From: CAZPQM01 sp964588995
GTDB lineage: Bacteria > Pseudomonadota > Alphaproteobacteria > Rickettsiales > UBA8987
Reading direction: 5' to 3'
Assembly: GCA_964588995.1 (NCBI GenBank)
Contig: CAZPQM010000001.1
Location: forward strand, 186,001-250,000
Length of the DNA: 64,000 nucleotides
How positions within the stretch are numbered: position 1 is the stretch's first letter; every line of letters starts with the position of its first letter. Both the position numbers and the translations under genes were made by a program. The notes beneath the pieces are model-generated. The model saw only the letters and a program-made list of their open reading frames with translations, was not told the DNA's origin and did no database searches. Shown here piece by piece: positions 17,485 to 26,737 of the stretch.

Positions 17485-18081
17485 ATGAACGACGACTCGC
17501 TTTTACATGAATTCAAAGAGGCCGACGCCTTACTATCCGGGCATTTTGTCCTTTCCTCCGGATTACACAGCGACACCTACATCCAGTGCGCACGCGCCTT
17601 AATAGACCCCAAGCGCGCAGAACGCCTCTGCGAAGCGCTCGCAAGCAAGCTGAAAGCTGCGGTCGATATCAATACACTGGATGCCATTGTCGCTCCTGCT
17701 ATGGGAGGTCTGATTGTTGGCTATGAGCTTGCACGCCAACTGAATAAGCCAAGCATGTTTTGCGAACGTGTGAATGGCACCTTCACCTTGCGGCGTGGAT
17801 TCACATTGCAACCGAATGAGAAAGTACTCGTCGTTGAAGACGTGGTAACGACCGGCAAATCCTCGCAGGAAACCTTTGATTGCATCCGCGCTTATGGTGC
17901 TGAAGTCCTTGCCGAAGCTAGCCTAATCAATCGTAATAAAGGTACCAACCCTGTCGCACCCGTACCTCTGACCTCATTACTGGAACTGGAAATTGCTTCG
18001 TATACAGAGGATGAATTGCCTGATCATCTTAGAGAGTCGCCAGTCGAGAAGCCGGGCAGCCGTTTTCTTACATCCGGCTGA
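17485..18081 (+). CDS. pyrE: Orotate phosphoribosyltransferase
   Basis: PyrE makes orotidine monophosphate from orotate and PRPP. The 198-residue protein has HFVLSSGLHSDTYIQCARAL at the N-terminus, and the PRPP-binding motif VLVVEDVVTTGKSSQE. The GTFTLRRGF loop is also present. Its last 14 bases overlap the end of the convergent pyrF, which encodes the next enzyme in the pathway. No separate promoter is evident, since a terminator ends immediately before the start codon. Confidence 0.94.
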   Translation: MNDDSLLHEFKEADALLSGHFVLSSGLHSDTYIQCARALIDPKRAERLCEALASKLKAAVDINTLDAIVAPAMGGLIVGYELARQLNKPSMFCERVNGTFTLRRGFTLQPNEKVLVVEDVVTTGKSSQETFDCIRAYGAEVLAEASLINRNKGTNPVAPVPLTSLLELEIASYTEDELPDHLRESPVEKPGSRFLTSG

Positions 18082-18763
18082 GCGTTTCCGCTATGCGCCT
18101 GGCCGCATCCGCCGGATCAGGATGCTGCGTGATCGGTCGCCCGATCACTACATAATCTGTACCGCATGCTATCGCTTCTTCAGGCGTCATGACCCGCTTT
18201 TGATCGCCGCTATCGCTACCGTGCGGGCGAATTCCCGGCGTAACCAGCGTCACATCTCTCCCGAAACGCTGCCGGATCGGGGTTATCTCTTTCGCCGAAC
18301 ACACAAAGCCACTCAGACCGGCCCTCATTCCAAGCTCAACCAGACGTAATACCGCTTCGTCGGACCTGTCGTTGACACCGATTGATGCCAGACTGGCCGC
18401 ATCCATGCTGGTGAGCACCGTTACGCCGAGTATCAGGCAATCGGGCGGTGCCTCATGCAGCGCCGCCTGCAGCATCGCCTCACCGCCCAGCGTATGCACC
18501 GTCAACATAGCCGGCTTCATAGCCTGCGTAGAACGTACCGCCTTGCCGACCGTATTGGGAATATCATGCAGCTTTACATCCAGAAATAAAGGTAGATCAT
18601 AGCTTTTCATAACATCCATAACGCCTGCCGCACCATGTGCCATAAAAAACTCCAGCCCCAGCTTCGCCATGCCAATATGAGGCGAGACTGCCTGCAATAG
18701 CTTCTCCGCATTAGCAATAGTTGGTACGTCAATCGCAGCGATGATCGGGTTCTTGTTATCCAT
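18068..18763 (-). CDS. pyrF: Orotidine 5'-phosphate decarboxylase
   Basis: PyrF decarboxylates OMP to UMP. The 231-residue protein contains IIAAIDVPTIANAEKLL, the active-site segment LFLDVKLHDIPNTVGKAV (catalytic Lys-Asp network) and the C-terminal phosphate-binding VTPGIRP and YVVIGRPIT. The ATG at 18763 has AAGGAG at seven bases. It overlaps the addB end by eight bases, so it is probably the last gene of a uvrA-addB-pyrF transcript. Its 3' end overlaps the convergent pyrE by 14 bases. Confidence 0.94.
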   Translation of the reverse strand: MDNKNPIIAAIDVPTIANAEKLLQAVSPHIGMAKLGLEFFMAHGAAGVMDVMKSYDLPLFLDVKLHDIPNTVGKAVRSTQAMKPAMLTVHTLGGEAMLQAALHEAPPDCLILGVTVLTSMDAASLASIGVNDRSDEAVLRLVELGMRAGLSGFVCSAKEITPIRQRFGRDVTLVTPGIRPHGSDSGDQKRVMTPEEAIACGTDYVVIGRPITQHPDPADAARRIAETLSRM

Positions 18764-21599
18764 AACGCCACTCCTTATCGCGTGATAAATCCTCGTAGGG
18801 GTTATAACCCTTATAATGAGGGTGCGGGCAAGACAGAAACACCGCAGAATCCTTTTCATAATATCTCAATAGTGCAACAAGGCCTTCTTCAGCGTAGTCG
18901 ATTAATTCTTCAATATTCACCCTTTTAGAGGCAAATTTTACTGATTTAACGGCTTGTTTTTTACCTGTAAGATCCCAATATACAAGATCTTTCAATGCGA
19001 CCTTATAATTAGATCGACATAATAAGGCCTGCAATGGCAATTGGGGAGCAAGCCCAAAATAAACTGCTTTTTTCGCTGGCCTTTGCCCCGTTTTATAATC
19101 CAATACGACAACTGACCTACCTTCATCGTAAAAATCCAGACGATCCAAACGGCCGTATAGCTTATAACGGCTATTACGGAAAGATGCGCTTAATGACGCT
19201 TCGATAACAATTCGACTGGGTAAAATTTCCTGTTTAAAATAGTTTTCTAGCCAACCCTCAAGCCATTCTGCTTCATAGCTTAAAGAAGTTTTCTCGACTA
19301 AAGGTAAATCACAATCTGCTAAAAAATCATCAAATAAGGAGATAAAACTTGCCTCAGGCGATGCAGTGTCTGACTCATGTTGCATAAACCATAATTCCAA
19401 TGCCTTATGAAACAAAAGACCCTTTGTTTGCCTGTAGTTTTTCTTATCATGCTCACGAGGTTTCAACCCCAAAATGTATTTACTATAAAATCCATATGGA
19501 TTTTTAGACATTAATTCTATCGCACTGATTGAAAGCGTTTTTGGAAAAGTTAAGCCTTCCTGCCTTTTTACCTTCAATTCATTATGGTAAATTCTTGACT
19601 TGGCGACTCGTTCCCTTTGCCGTACCAATGAAAGCCAGTTGTTACCCGAAGAAAGAAACTGCTGGTATTGCTGATCGCAACTTAATAAGCCTGCCATCGT
19701 CAACAGCCAAGGGCTGGGAAGAACGGCCACACCGTTTCGTTTATGCGCATAGGTAAAAACTACTTTTTTAGTTGTTAATAAACTTAAGACATCAAAGGCA
19801 GATTTACCCGTAGCGGCTCCCTTGGCAGGTAAGCCGACAACCTTCCGCATAGCATCATTAAAGAAGCTATCTTGCTGATAGGATGGCCAGCACCCCTCAT
19901 TACACGCAGCAAAAATCACCTGATCATATTCCACTAATCTAGCTTCTAATGGCGAAACTATTTCCATAAAGTTAACATTAGCATCTTCGGGTAAAAACTG
20001 CTTATGCTCTAGTAAATAGCTTAACCATTCGAATGTGCTCGCCTTTTCTAACAGTATATCATCCCTATCCGAACATTCCATAATTATAGAAAGTGTTTCT
20101 GCATCAGTATTCAGAGAGAGAATGTTACCCAAAGCCTCCAAACTCTCTATTATCGTGCGTAGATAGTTATCATAGGAGTCTCTAGCCTTGATACCTTTTC
20201 TAGCCATTATGAGGCAGGAAATTAACGGTTGTAAAGGAATGTCATAGTCAACACAGATGGCCAGCCACCCCTCCTCATTATTCCATAACTCCTCTTTTGT
20301 AATGATTGACGCTAAACGGTTAAATGCGATTTGTAATTCATCGTTCCTGCTTGCCCTAATGAGCATTTGCATCATACGCCACAGTGATCCTTTTTCAGAG
20401 GCGAAAAGATACCGAATTAACTCATTCCATAATAGAAAACGCGGATGATCACATAAATCTAGCGCCAGTTGAATGGAGGGCCTGATATTGTATGATTGAA
20501 GTTCGGCTAGAACATAGCGCAAAAGCGTTCTATCCTCTATACAAAGCGCTGTATGCACCTTTTTTTCATACGCTTCACGTAATAAAAGGGCTATTACCTT
20601 AGCTTCCTCCACTTCGTGAGCAGCCGCAACTACGGTGATATCATCGGTATATTCTTTTTGTAAACCATCTTTATGAGGAGCATGCAGATTAAGCCATAAC
20701 AAGCTAATATCTGAACACGCTCTTTTATTAGTCTCTCTTGCCCATAAAGAAGCTTCTTGGATTCCGGCAAGGCCGTTCTGCTCAAACAGTTTTTCATATT
20801 GATAATATGGATGAGTTTCTCTTAGCCGTTCACCTTCATAAGGTTGAAAGGCGGGCAAAACTACAGCTCCTTTATCCTGCTCAGCTACAGCGGATAATAA
20901 CGTACGTACAGCCGCATTAGTACCCGTACTGCCTGCAATGACCAAAGGGTCTGACAACAATTCACACTCCATAACATTTACCATATTATGCAGAATAGTG
21001 TTACGGTAACACAAAAGATCCCTATAACCATTTTCCGCTAAATATTTAGGCCAGCAAGAATAAAGCCACTTAAAAAACGCTATTGAGTTATGGAAATGAT
21101 CGGCAACCTCCGAAGGCACAACATGCGCAAAACAGTCTGGAGGAATATCCTCCCGGATCATTTCGTCGTAAAATTGCAATATATGCTGAGCAAATGACGC
21201 CAGCTGAGCAAATGAAAGATACTGCAAATGTTGCCATGCAGCCGGTAGATTATCGGCCATTCTAATAAGCGATATTAGATGTAAAAGACGATCATCCTGA
21301 GACAAAGGCTTACCAGCCAAATCTGGTATAAAATCATCTGAGGCGATATCAGTTAAGTGCTCAATATTAAGATCCCCTAACGCCTGTATATTAGGGAGAA
21401 TATCGACCTCATTGCCGGTAAAATCCGAGAATGAACCGACAAACTCTTTACATAACTTCTTATTGGGCAGCCAGACTGTTATCTGATCCATGGCGTCATG
21501 ATATTCTGGAAAACGCTCGTGCAGCCCCTGGATCAGAGCGGGAAGAAACGGAACGCCCGGCGGCACATAAAATATGTTGCGCGCGGGTGCATCAGCCAT
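18756..21599 (-). CDS. addB: Double-strand break repair protein AddB
   Basis: AddB is the non-motor partner of the AddAB helicase-nuclease that processes DNA ends for recombination. The 947-residue protein begins with an AddB-like FYVPPGVPFLPALIQGL, has a central region recognisable by QVIFAACNEGCWPS, the NPYGFYSKYILGLKP segment, and a C-terminal PD-(D/E)XK nuclease core (GRLDRLDF and VVVLDYKTGQ). It follows uvrA by two bases. addA, normally adjacent to addB in this group, is absent from the neighbourhood. Base use is visibly richer in A and T than in uvrA (for example 20 G/C in the 60 bases from 20041), a possible sign of faster drift or of transfer. Confidence 0.88.
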   Translation of the reverse strand: MADAPARNIFYVPPGVPFLPALIQGLHERFPEYHDAMDQITVWLPNKKLCKEFVGSFSDFTGNEVDILPNIQALGDLNIEHLTDIASDDFIPDLAGKPLSQDDRLLHLISLIRMADNLPAAWQHLQYLSFAQLASFAQHILQFYDEMIREDIPPDCFAHVVPSEVADHFHNSIAFFKWLYSCWPKYLAENGYRDLLCYRNTILHNMVNVMECELLSDPLVIAGSTGTNAAVRTLLSAVAEQDKGAVVLPAFQPYEGERLRETHPYYQYEKLFEQNGLAGIQEASLWARETNKRACSDISLLWLNLHAPHKDGLQKEYTDDITVVAAAHEVEEAKVIALLLREAYEKKVHTALCIEDRTLLRYVLAELQSYNIRPSIQLALDLCDHPRFLLWNELIRYLFASEKGSLWRMMQMLIRASRNDELQIAFNRLASIITKEELWNNEEGWLAICVDYDIPLQPLISCLIMARKGIKARDSYDNYLRTIIESLEALGNILSLNTDAETLSIIMECSDRDDILLEKASTFEWLSYLLEHKQFLPEDANVNFMEIVSPLEARLVEYDQVIFAACNEGCWPSYQQDSFFNDAMRKVVGLPAKGAATGKSAFDVLSLLTTKKVVFTYAHKRNGVAVLPSPWLLTMAGLLSCDQQYQQFLSSGNNWLSLVRQRERVAKSRIYHNELKVKRQEGLTFPKTLSISAIELMSKNPYGFYSKYILGLKPREHDKKNYRQTKGLLFHKALELWFMQHESDTASPEASFISLFDDFLADCDLPLVEKTSLSYEAEWLEGWLENYFKQEILPSRIVIEASLSASFRNSRYKLYGRLDRLDFYDEGRSVVVLDYKTGQRPAKKAVYFGLAPQLPLQALLCRSNYKVALKDLVYWDLTGKKQAVKSVKFASKRVNIEELIDYAEEGLVALLRYYEKDSAVFLSCPHPHYKGYNPYEDLSRDKEWRYG

Positions 21600-21601
21600 G
21601 A

Positions 21602-24502
21602 TTATGCGGCCTGTTTTTTATCCAATAAACGCGCCAGATACTGTCCGGTGATACTGGCTTCCTTGGCCGCGACGGTTTCCGGCGTGCCTTCCGCTACGAT
21701 CTGACCGCCCTTGGCTCCACCGTGCGGCCCAATATCGATAATCCAGTCTGCCGTTTTGATCACATCCAGATTATGCTCAATCACAAGCACCGTATTGCCG
21801 CCATCCACCAGCTTATGTAAAACCTTCAACAGCTTCGAAATATCATCGGTATGCAAACCCGTAGTCGGCTCATCCAGAATATACAGCGTACGCCCTGTCG
21901 AGCGTTTCGATAGCTCTTTGGCCAGCTTAATCCGCTGCGCTTCACCACCGGAGAGCGTGGTTGCAGACTGACCCAGTTTGATATAGCCCACGCCTACTTC
22001 ATTCAGCGCATTGAGCTTTTCGGCGATCGTCGGAATCTTCGCGAAAAATTTCGCCCCCTCTTCGACCGTCATCTCCAGAATATCGGAAATCGATTTACCT
22101 TTATACTTCACTTCCAGCGTTTCGCGGTTATAGCGTTTGCCCTGACACGCATCGCAAAGCACATAAACATCCGGCAGAAAATGCATCTCGATTTTGATCA
22201 TGCCGTCACCCTGACAGGTTTCACAGCGACCGCCCTTCACATTAAAGGAAAACCGGCCCGGCTTATAGCCACGCGCCTTAGATTCTGGCAAACTGACAAA
22301 TAAATCCCGGATGGGTGAAAACGCGCCGACATAAGTCGCAGGATTCGAGCGCGGTGTCCGCCCAATCGGAGATTGATCGATCTGAATAATCTTATCAATA
22401 TATTCCAGCCCCTCAATCTTATCATGCGCCCCGGGTGTTTTTTTCGAGCCATTAAGGGCCTTCGCAACTGCCTTGTAGAGCGTATGGATAATCAGGCTCG
22501 ACTTTCCGCCGCCGGAGACGCCCGTAATCGCGGTAAAGCTTTTCAGCGGCAGATCAACATCCACGTTCTTAAGGTTATTTGCACGCGCACCGCGAATTTT
22601 TATACTGCGGTTTCCCGCAACATCACGCCGCTTAGGCAATGGAATAAACTTTGTACCGTTCAGATACTGCCCGGTAATACTATTTTTATCCGCCATCACC
22701 TCCTGCGGCGTGCCGTGGGATACGATCTGTCCGCCATGCACTCCGGCGCCTGGACCAATATCAACGAGATAATCCGCCATGCGCATGGTATCTTCGTCAT
22801 GTTCAACAACAATCACTGTATTACCGATATCCTTGAGCGATTTGAGCGTTGTCAGTAATTTATCATTATCGCACTGATGCAAACCAATCGAAGGCTCATC
22901 CAGCACATAAAGCACGCCCGATAGTCCTGCGCCTATCTGTGATGCAAGGCGTATACGCTGCGACTCTCCGCCCGAAAGCGTACCTGACCGCCGACTAAGT
23001 GCGAGGTAATCCAGCCCGACATTAAACAAAAACCCGATACGGCGCTTCAGCTCAAGCAAAATACGTTCGGCAATCTTGTTATGTGTCTCCGATAGCCGCT
23101 CCGGCAACGAGTTGATCCATTGATAGGCCTCCTCAATCGTCAGCTCGCTGATTTGGCCGATATGTTTATTGTCCACCTTCACTGCTAGTGACTCTTTCCG
23201 CAGGCGGTAACCATCACAGGCGCGGCAATTAGTAACCCCCTGATATTTCTCTAATTCTTCGCGAAGCCGGATACTATCCGTTTCGCGCCAACGGCGCTCA
23301 ATGCTCGGCACAACACCCTCAAATGGCTTCTTCACCTGATAGGTACGGAAGCCATCCTCATATTCAATCTCAACCTCTTCCTCGCCGGAGCCGTGCAGAA
23401 TTACCTGCTGGATGGTTTCATCCAGATCTTTCCAGGGCGTATCGAGATCAAACCCATAATGCTTCGCGAGCCCTTTAAAGGTCTGCTCGTAATATTTCGT
23501 TTGCGCATGCGCCCACGGTGAAACGGCACCTTCATTGATCGACTTTTCCGGTTGCGGCACTACAAGGCTGTCATCAAAATACATCTCCGTGCCGAGACCA
23601 TCGCATTCCGGACATGCACCGTACGGGCTGTTAAAGGAGAAAATGCGTGGCTCAATCTCCTCCAACTGAAAACCGGATTCGGGGCAGGAAAAACGTTCGG
23701 ATAAAGTAATAATATCACCGTTCTTGATGGTTTCCGTGCGGGCTTCACTTACCTGCACCTCAACCTCATCATCTCCATTACCCAGCTTGACGACTTCCAC
23801 ATAAAGCAGCCCGTTGCTGAGACGGAGCGCCGTTTCAATCGAATCCGGCAGGCGATTACCCAGCTCCTCGGACACCGCAATGCGGTCCACCACCACTTCC
23901 ATATTATGCTTAAGGTTCTTATCCAGCTCCGGCAGGTCATCAAGCTCATAGAGATTACCGTCTATCTTCACCCGGCTAAATCCGGACTTCTTAAGCTGAA
24001 GCAACTCTTTACGATGCTCACCTTTTGCTCCACGTACGATCGGCGCGAGCAGATACAGCTTGGTTTTCTCAGGTAGCGCCATAATCCGGTCAACCATCTG
24101 GCTGACGGATTGCTTCTCAATCGGCAGGCCGGTAACAGGCGAATAAGGAATACCGATCCGCGCGAACAAGAGACGCAGGTAGTCATAAATCTCTGTTACC
24201 GTTGCGACCGTAGAGCGTGGGTTGCGCGAGGTCGTTTTCTGGTCGATCGCAATCGCGGGCGATAGCCCCGTTATGGACTCCACATCCGGCTTATTCTGCA
24301 TCTCGAGGAATTGCCGCGCATAAGCCGACAGGCTTTCCACATAGCGCCGCTGGCCTTCGGCATAAATCGTATCAAAGGCGAGGCTCGATTTTCCCGAACC
24401 GGAAAGCCCGGTGATCACAACAAATTGATTACGGGGAATATCGATATTTACATTTTTGAGATTGTGTTCTTTGGCGCCGCGAACGCTGATTACTTCTTCC
24501 AT
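21602..24502 (-). CDS. uvrA: Excinuclease ABC subunit A
   Basis: UvrA scans DNA for bulky damage and loads UvrB in nucleotide excision repair. The 966-residue protein has two ABC ATPase modules: Walker A GLSGSGKSS near residue 33 and GVSGGGKSS in the second half (usual GVSGSGKSS, so one Ser is Gly). It has two signature motifs (LSGGESQRIRLA and LSGGEAQRIKLA). The C-x2-C zinc-finger pairs are CPECDGLG in the first module and CETC/CDAC in the second. It is divergent from ssb, as in enterobacteria, with a candidate SOS box between them. Confidence 0.97.
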   Translation of the reverse strand: MEEVISVRGAKEHNLKNVNIDIPRNQFVVITGLSGSGKSSLAFDTIYAEGQRRYVESLSAYARQFLEMQNKPDVESITGLSPAIAIDQKTTSRNPRSTVATVTEIYDYLRLLFARIGIPYSPVTGLPIEKQSVSQMVDRIMALPEKTKLYLLAPIVRGAKGEHRKELLQLKKSGFSRVKIDGNLYELDDLPELDKNLKHNMEVVVDRIAVSEELGNRLPDSIETALRLSNGLLYVEVVKLGNGDDEVEVQVSEARTETIKNGDIITLSERFSCPESGFQLEEIEPRIFSFNSPYGACPECDGLGTEMYFDDSLVVPQPEKSINEGAVSPWAHAQTKYYEQTFKGLAKHYGFDLDTPWKDLDETIQQVILHGSGEEEVEIEYEDGFRTYQVKKPFEGVVPSIERRWRETDSIRLREELEKYQGVTNCRACDGYRLRKESLAVKVDNKHIGQISELTIEEAYQWINSLPERLSETHNKIAERILLELKRRIGFLFNVGLDYLALSRRSGTLSGGESQRIRLASQIGAGLSGVLYVLDEPSIGLHQCDNDKLLTTLKSLKDIGNTVIVVEHDEDTMRMADYLVDIGPGAGVHGGQIVSHGTPQEVMADKNSITGQYLNGTKFIPLPKRRDVAGNRSIKIRGARANNLKNVDVDLPLKSFTAITGVSGGGKSSLIIHTLYKAVAKALNGSKKTPGAHDKIEGLEYIDKIIQIDQSPIGRTPRSNPATYVGAFSPIRDLFVSLPESKARGYKPGRFSFNVKGGRCETCQGDGMIKIEMHFLPDVYVLCDACQGKRYNRETLEVKYKGKSISDILEMTVEEGAKFFAKIPTIAEKLNALNEVGVGYIKLGQSATTLSGGEAQRIKLAKELSKRSTGRTLYILDEPTTGLHTDDISKLLKVLHKLVDGGNTVLVIEHNLDVIKTADWIIDIGPHGGAKGGQIVAEGTPETVAAKEASITGQYLARLLDKKQAA

Positions 24503-24523
24503 CGAGTTTACTCTTGGCTTTCG

Positions 24524-24538
24524 GTTCTTTTATGGTTT
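24524..24538. promoter_or_regulatory. Candidate LexA (SOS) box ahead of uvrA
   Basis: The bases GTTC-N7-GTTT match the alphaproteobacterial LexA direct repeat GTTC-N7-GTTC with one mismatch. The site is 22 bases upstream of the uvrA start codon in the uvrA-ssb divergent region. A short inverted repeat (AGGCAA-GT-TTGCCT) lies at 24568-24581. Confidence 0.45.
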
Positions 24539-24701
24539 ATACCTGCTTAGGTAAGGCATCTAGTTTTAGGCAAGTTTGCCTGATGATGCAAGGAAGATAA
24601 TTGTATAGTCTGCAGTGTGCTGCTTACAGTGTGAAGAAAGTATCAGCTTCTTTCTGCCCGTTGTCAGCTGCAATCTGCAGGCCAAAATGAAAGGTTCTCA
24701 T

Positions 24702-25163
24702 ATGTCCGGCTCGCTCAATAAAGTCACACTCATCGGCAATCTAGGCCGTGACCCTGAAATTCGCACAACACAGGACGGTCGCGAAATTGCTAATCTCGCT
24801 ATTGCCACCTCTGAGAGCTGGAAAGACAAAAATACCGGCGAGCGCCGCGAAAAAACGGAGTGGCATCGCATTGTTATTTTTAGTGAGGGTCTCGTACGCG
24901 TTGTAAAAAACTATTTGAAGAAAGGCTCTAAGATTTATATTGAAGGAAGCCTGCAAACTCGTAAATGGACGGATCAAGGCGGTCAGGAGCGGTACACCAC
25001 AGAGGTGGTCCTCCAAGGCTATAATGGGACGCTCACCATGCTCGACCGCGCAGGCGGCAATGATAATGGCGGCTACCATCAGGACGCCCAGCCCGCGGCA
25101 GCCTCCTCCGGCGGGGCGAGCAACTTCGCCGATGAATCGCTGGACGACGAGATTCCGTTCTAG
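24702..25163 (+). CDS. ssb: Single-stranded DNA-binding protein
   Basis: SSB coats single-stranded DNA in replication and repair. The 153-residue protein has the OB-fold (SLNKVTLIGNLGRDPEIRTT to LQGYNGTLTMLDR), a flexible Gly/Ala/Gln-rich linker, and the acidic C-terminal tip DDEIPF that recruits partner proteins. The ATG at 24702 gives the standard start. An in-frame ATG at 24687 with five extra residues is an alternative. Confidence 0.95.
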   Translation: MSGSLNKVTLIGNLGRDPEIRTTQDGREIANLAIATSESWKDKNTGERREKTEWHRIVIFSEGLVRVVKNYLKKGSKIYIEGSLQTRKWTDQGGQERYTTEVVLQGYNGTLTMLDRAGGNDNGGYHQDAQPAAASSGGASNFADESLDDEIPF

Positions 25164-25166
25164 TTT

Positions 25167-25541
25167 CTACGTGTAATAGAACTGTTCTTTAACGATTTTA
25201 CCGTTCTCCACCGTGTAAAGCGCGACTTCTTTCATCTGCTCACGCTCTCCGGTCATTTTGTTGGTCATGTCTGCTTCGTAGATGATAGCGAACTGGTCGT
25301 CACCGTGTAGATACGGGCCGTCAGCAGAGCTGGAGTGCATTTCCATCATCGATTCCCACATCGCATGCTTTTGCCGGATGGCATCCAACCCTTTTATCTC
25401 GCGCGGCATCCCCTCCCCGAACGCAGCGGCTTCAATGGAAATACATTCGTTGTGATAAGCATCCTCCAGCAAGGCCTCAATCTCATCGTTATTATTCGCA
25501 TCAACCACTCTTTGCGCAAGTGCCCGTAATGCATTATTCAT
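25167..25541 (-). CDS. SnoaL-like/NTF2-fold protein
   Basis: The 124-residue protein has the features of the nuclear-transport-factor-2-like superfamily of small alpha-beta proteins. They are an N-terminal helix (ALRALAQRVVDANNNDEIEALL), a cluster ECISIEA, a GLDAIRQKHAMWESMM helix and beta strands ending in VENGKIVKEQFYY. Members include polyketide cyclases, steroid isomerases and many proteins of unknown role. No catalytic residues can be assigned. It ends three bases from the ssb stop and is transcribed toward it; grxC lies 15 bases upstream on the same strand. Confidence 0.75.
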   Translation of the reverse strand: MNNALRALAQRVVDANNNDEIEALLEDAYHNECISIEAAAFGEGMPREIKGLDAIRQKHAMWESMMEMHSSSADGPYLHGDDQFAIIYEADMTNKMTGEREQMKEVALYTVENGKIVKEQFYYT

Positions 25542-25555
25542 TGGCTTTCTCCGTG

Positions 25556-25813
25556 TTAAGCCGCAAGCTTCGGATCTAAATCCCCGGCTTTTTCTAATGC
25601 AGCAAGGTCATCATATCCGCCAATATGCTCGTCATTGATGAAAATCTGCGGCACGGTACGCATTCCGTTAGCCCGCTCGACCAGCTTCACACGCGCTTCA
25701 TCGTCGCCAGTGACATCAATTTCCTGAAATTCCGCGCCCTTGCGCTTGAGTAAATCCTTCGCGCGCGTGCAAAAGGGGCAATAATTCGTAGTGTATACTT
25801 CAATGTTCGCCAT
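25556..25813 (-). CDS. grxC: Glutaredoxin 3
   Basis: The 85-residue protein has the redox motif CPFC in YTTNYCPFCTRAKDLL, the glutathione-binding TVPQIFINDEHIGGYDDLAAL, and ordinary GrxC length. It reduces disulfides and mixed glutathione disulfides using glutathione. Two close ATG codons exist; the downstream one (25813) gives the family start MANIEVYTT and better spacing to a weak ribosome-binding site. It is paired with the SnoaL-like gene. Confidence 0.92.
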   Translation of the reverse strand: MANIEVYTTNYCPFCTRAKDLLKRKGAEFQEIDVTGDDEARVKLVERANGMRTVPQIFINDEHIGGYDDLAALEKAGDLDPKLAA

Positions 25814-25916
25814 AATCATATACTCGCTAAATTGGTTGTTGGTTAACTTGTTAAATTCGTTATAACGTTATACTTCCATATAGCCTATCATAAAGTAACA
25901 TGTAAACCGCTTGACC

Positions 25917-26393
25917 ATGTCGCCCCCTCCCCTTTTTCACTTCGTACTCTATTCACCCGATATTCACTGGAATACCGGAGCGATCGGCCGCACCTCCGTG
26001 GCGCTCAGCGCAAAGCTAATTTTGATTGAACCGCTTGGCTTCTCGCTGGACGATAAGCAGGTAAAGCGCGCCGGGATGGACTACTGGCAACATGTCGACC
26101 TGGATGTTCAACCCTCCTGGGAAGCATTCCTTGAAGCCTACCAGCCGGAGGAAGAGCAGATGTGGTTTTTCAGCGCCAAGGCCGAAAAAACCTACTATGA
26201 TGCTGGTTTTACCGAAGGCTGCTTTCTGATCTTCGGCTCCGAAACCGCCGGATTACCACAGAAGATTCATAAAGCCTACAAACCCCAGTTCGTCGCTTTA
26301 CCCCAGCTTTCGGACAAAATCCGTTCACTCAACCTCGCCAATACCGCGACTGCCGCGGCTTATGAAGCGCTGCGGCAGATTCAATTTGCTTAA
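25917..26393 (+). CDS. trmL: tRNA (cytidine/uridine-34-2'-O)-methyltransferase TrmL
   Basis: TrmL methylates the ribose of nucleotide 34 in leucine tRNAs. The 158-residue protein is a compact SPOUT methyltransferase. It contains SPDIHWNTGAIGRTSVAL, LIEPLGFSLDDKQVKRAGMDYW, FGSETAGLP and the C-terminal knot segment RSLNLANTATAAAYEAL. The ATG at 25917 is preceded in frame by a TTG at 25911, which I reject. Confidence 0.92.
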   Translation: MSPPPLFHFVLYSPDIHWNTGAIGRTSVALSAKLILIEPLGFSLDDKQVKRAGMDYWQHVDLDVQPSWEAFLEAYQPEEEQMWFFSAKAEKTYYDAGFTEGCFLIFGSETAGLPQKIHKAYKPQFVALPQLSDKIRSLNLANTATAAAYEALRQIQFA

Positions 26394-26415
26394 CAACTAT
26401 TCGCTAGACTAAGAT
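26386..26415 (+). promoter_or_regulatory. Possible promoter of tRNA-His
   Basis: TTGCTT, an 18-base spacer and TAAGAT lie 38 bases ahead of the tRNA and overlap the end of trmL. A perfect inverted repeat CTATTT-GCT-AAATAG is at 26420-26434. Confidence 0.4.
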
Positions 26416-26453
26416 AGACCTATTTGCTAAATAGCGTATCTCTTCAATATCGT

Positions 26454-26531
26454 GGCGGGTGTAGCTCAGTTGGTTAGAGCGCCAGTTTGTGGTACTGGAT
26501 GTCGCCGGTTCAAATCCGGTCACTCGCCCCA
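26454..26531 (+). tRNA. tRNA-His (anticodon GTG)
   Basis: Full cloverleaf: acceptor GCGGGTG paired with CACTCGC, anticodon loop TTTGTGG (GTG), T loop TTCAAAT and an encoded CCA. An extra 5' G faces C73, the special G-1 of histidine tRNAs. The coordinates include this G and the CCA. Confidence 0.96.
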
Positions 26532-26737
26532 GTTTTCAGCTGCATTAAAGCCATAAAGACTGTCATTATACCCATTATTACGTTATAAAGGGCGAAATTA
26601 CACCAAAATAGAGGTTTCAGAATGGTACAGTATAACCATTAGCAAATACTAGATTACCATAATTATTTGTCATTTCTATGTAACTTAGTGTATCGTAGAT
26701 CAAGGTAGAATAAACTAAAACGCGGGATTTGAGGGGT

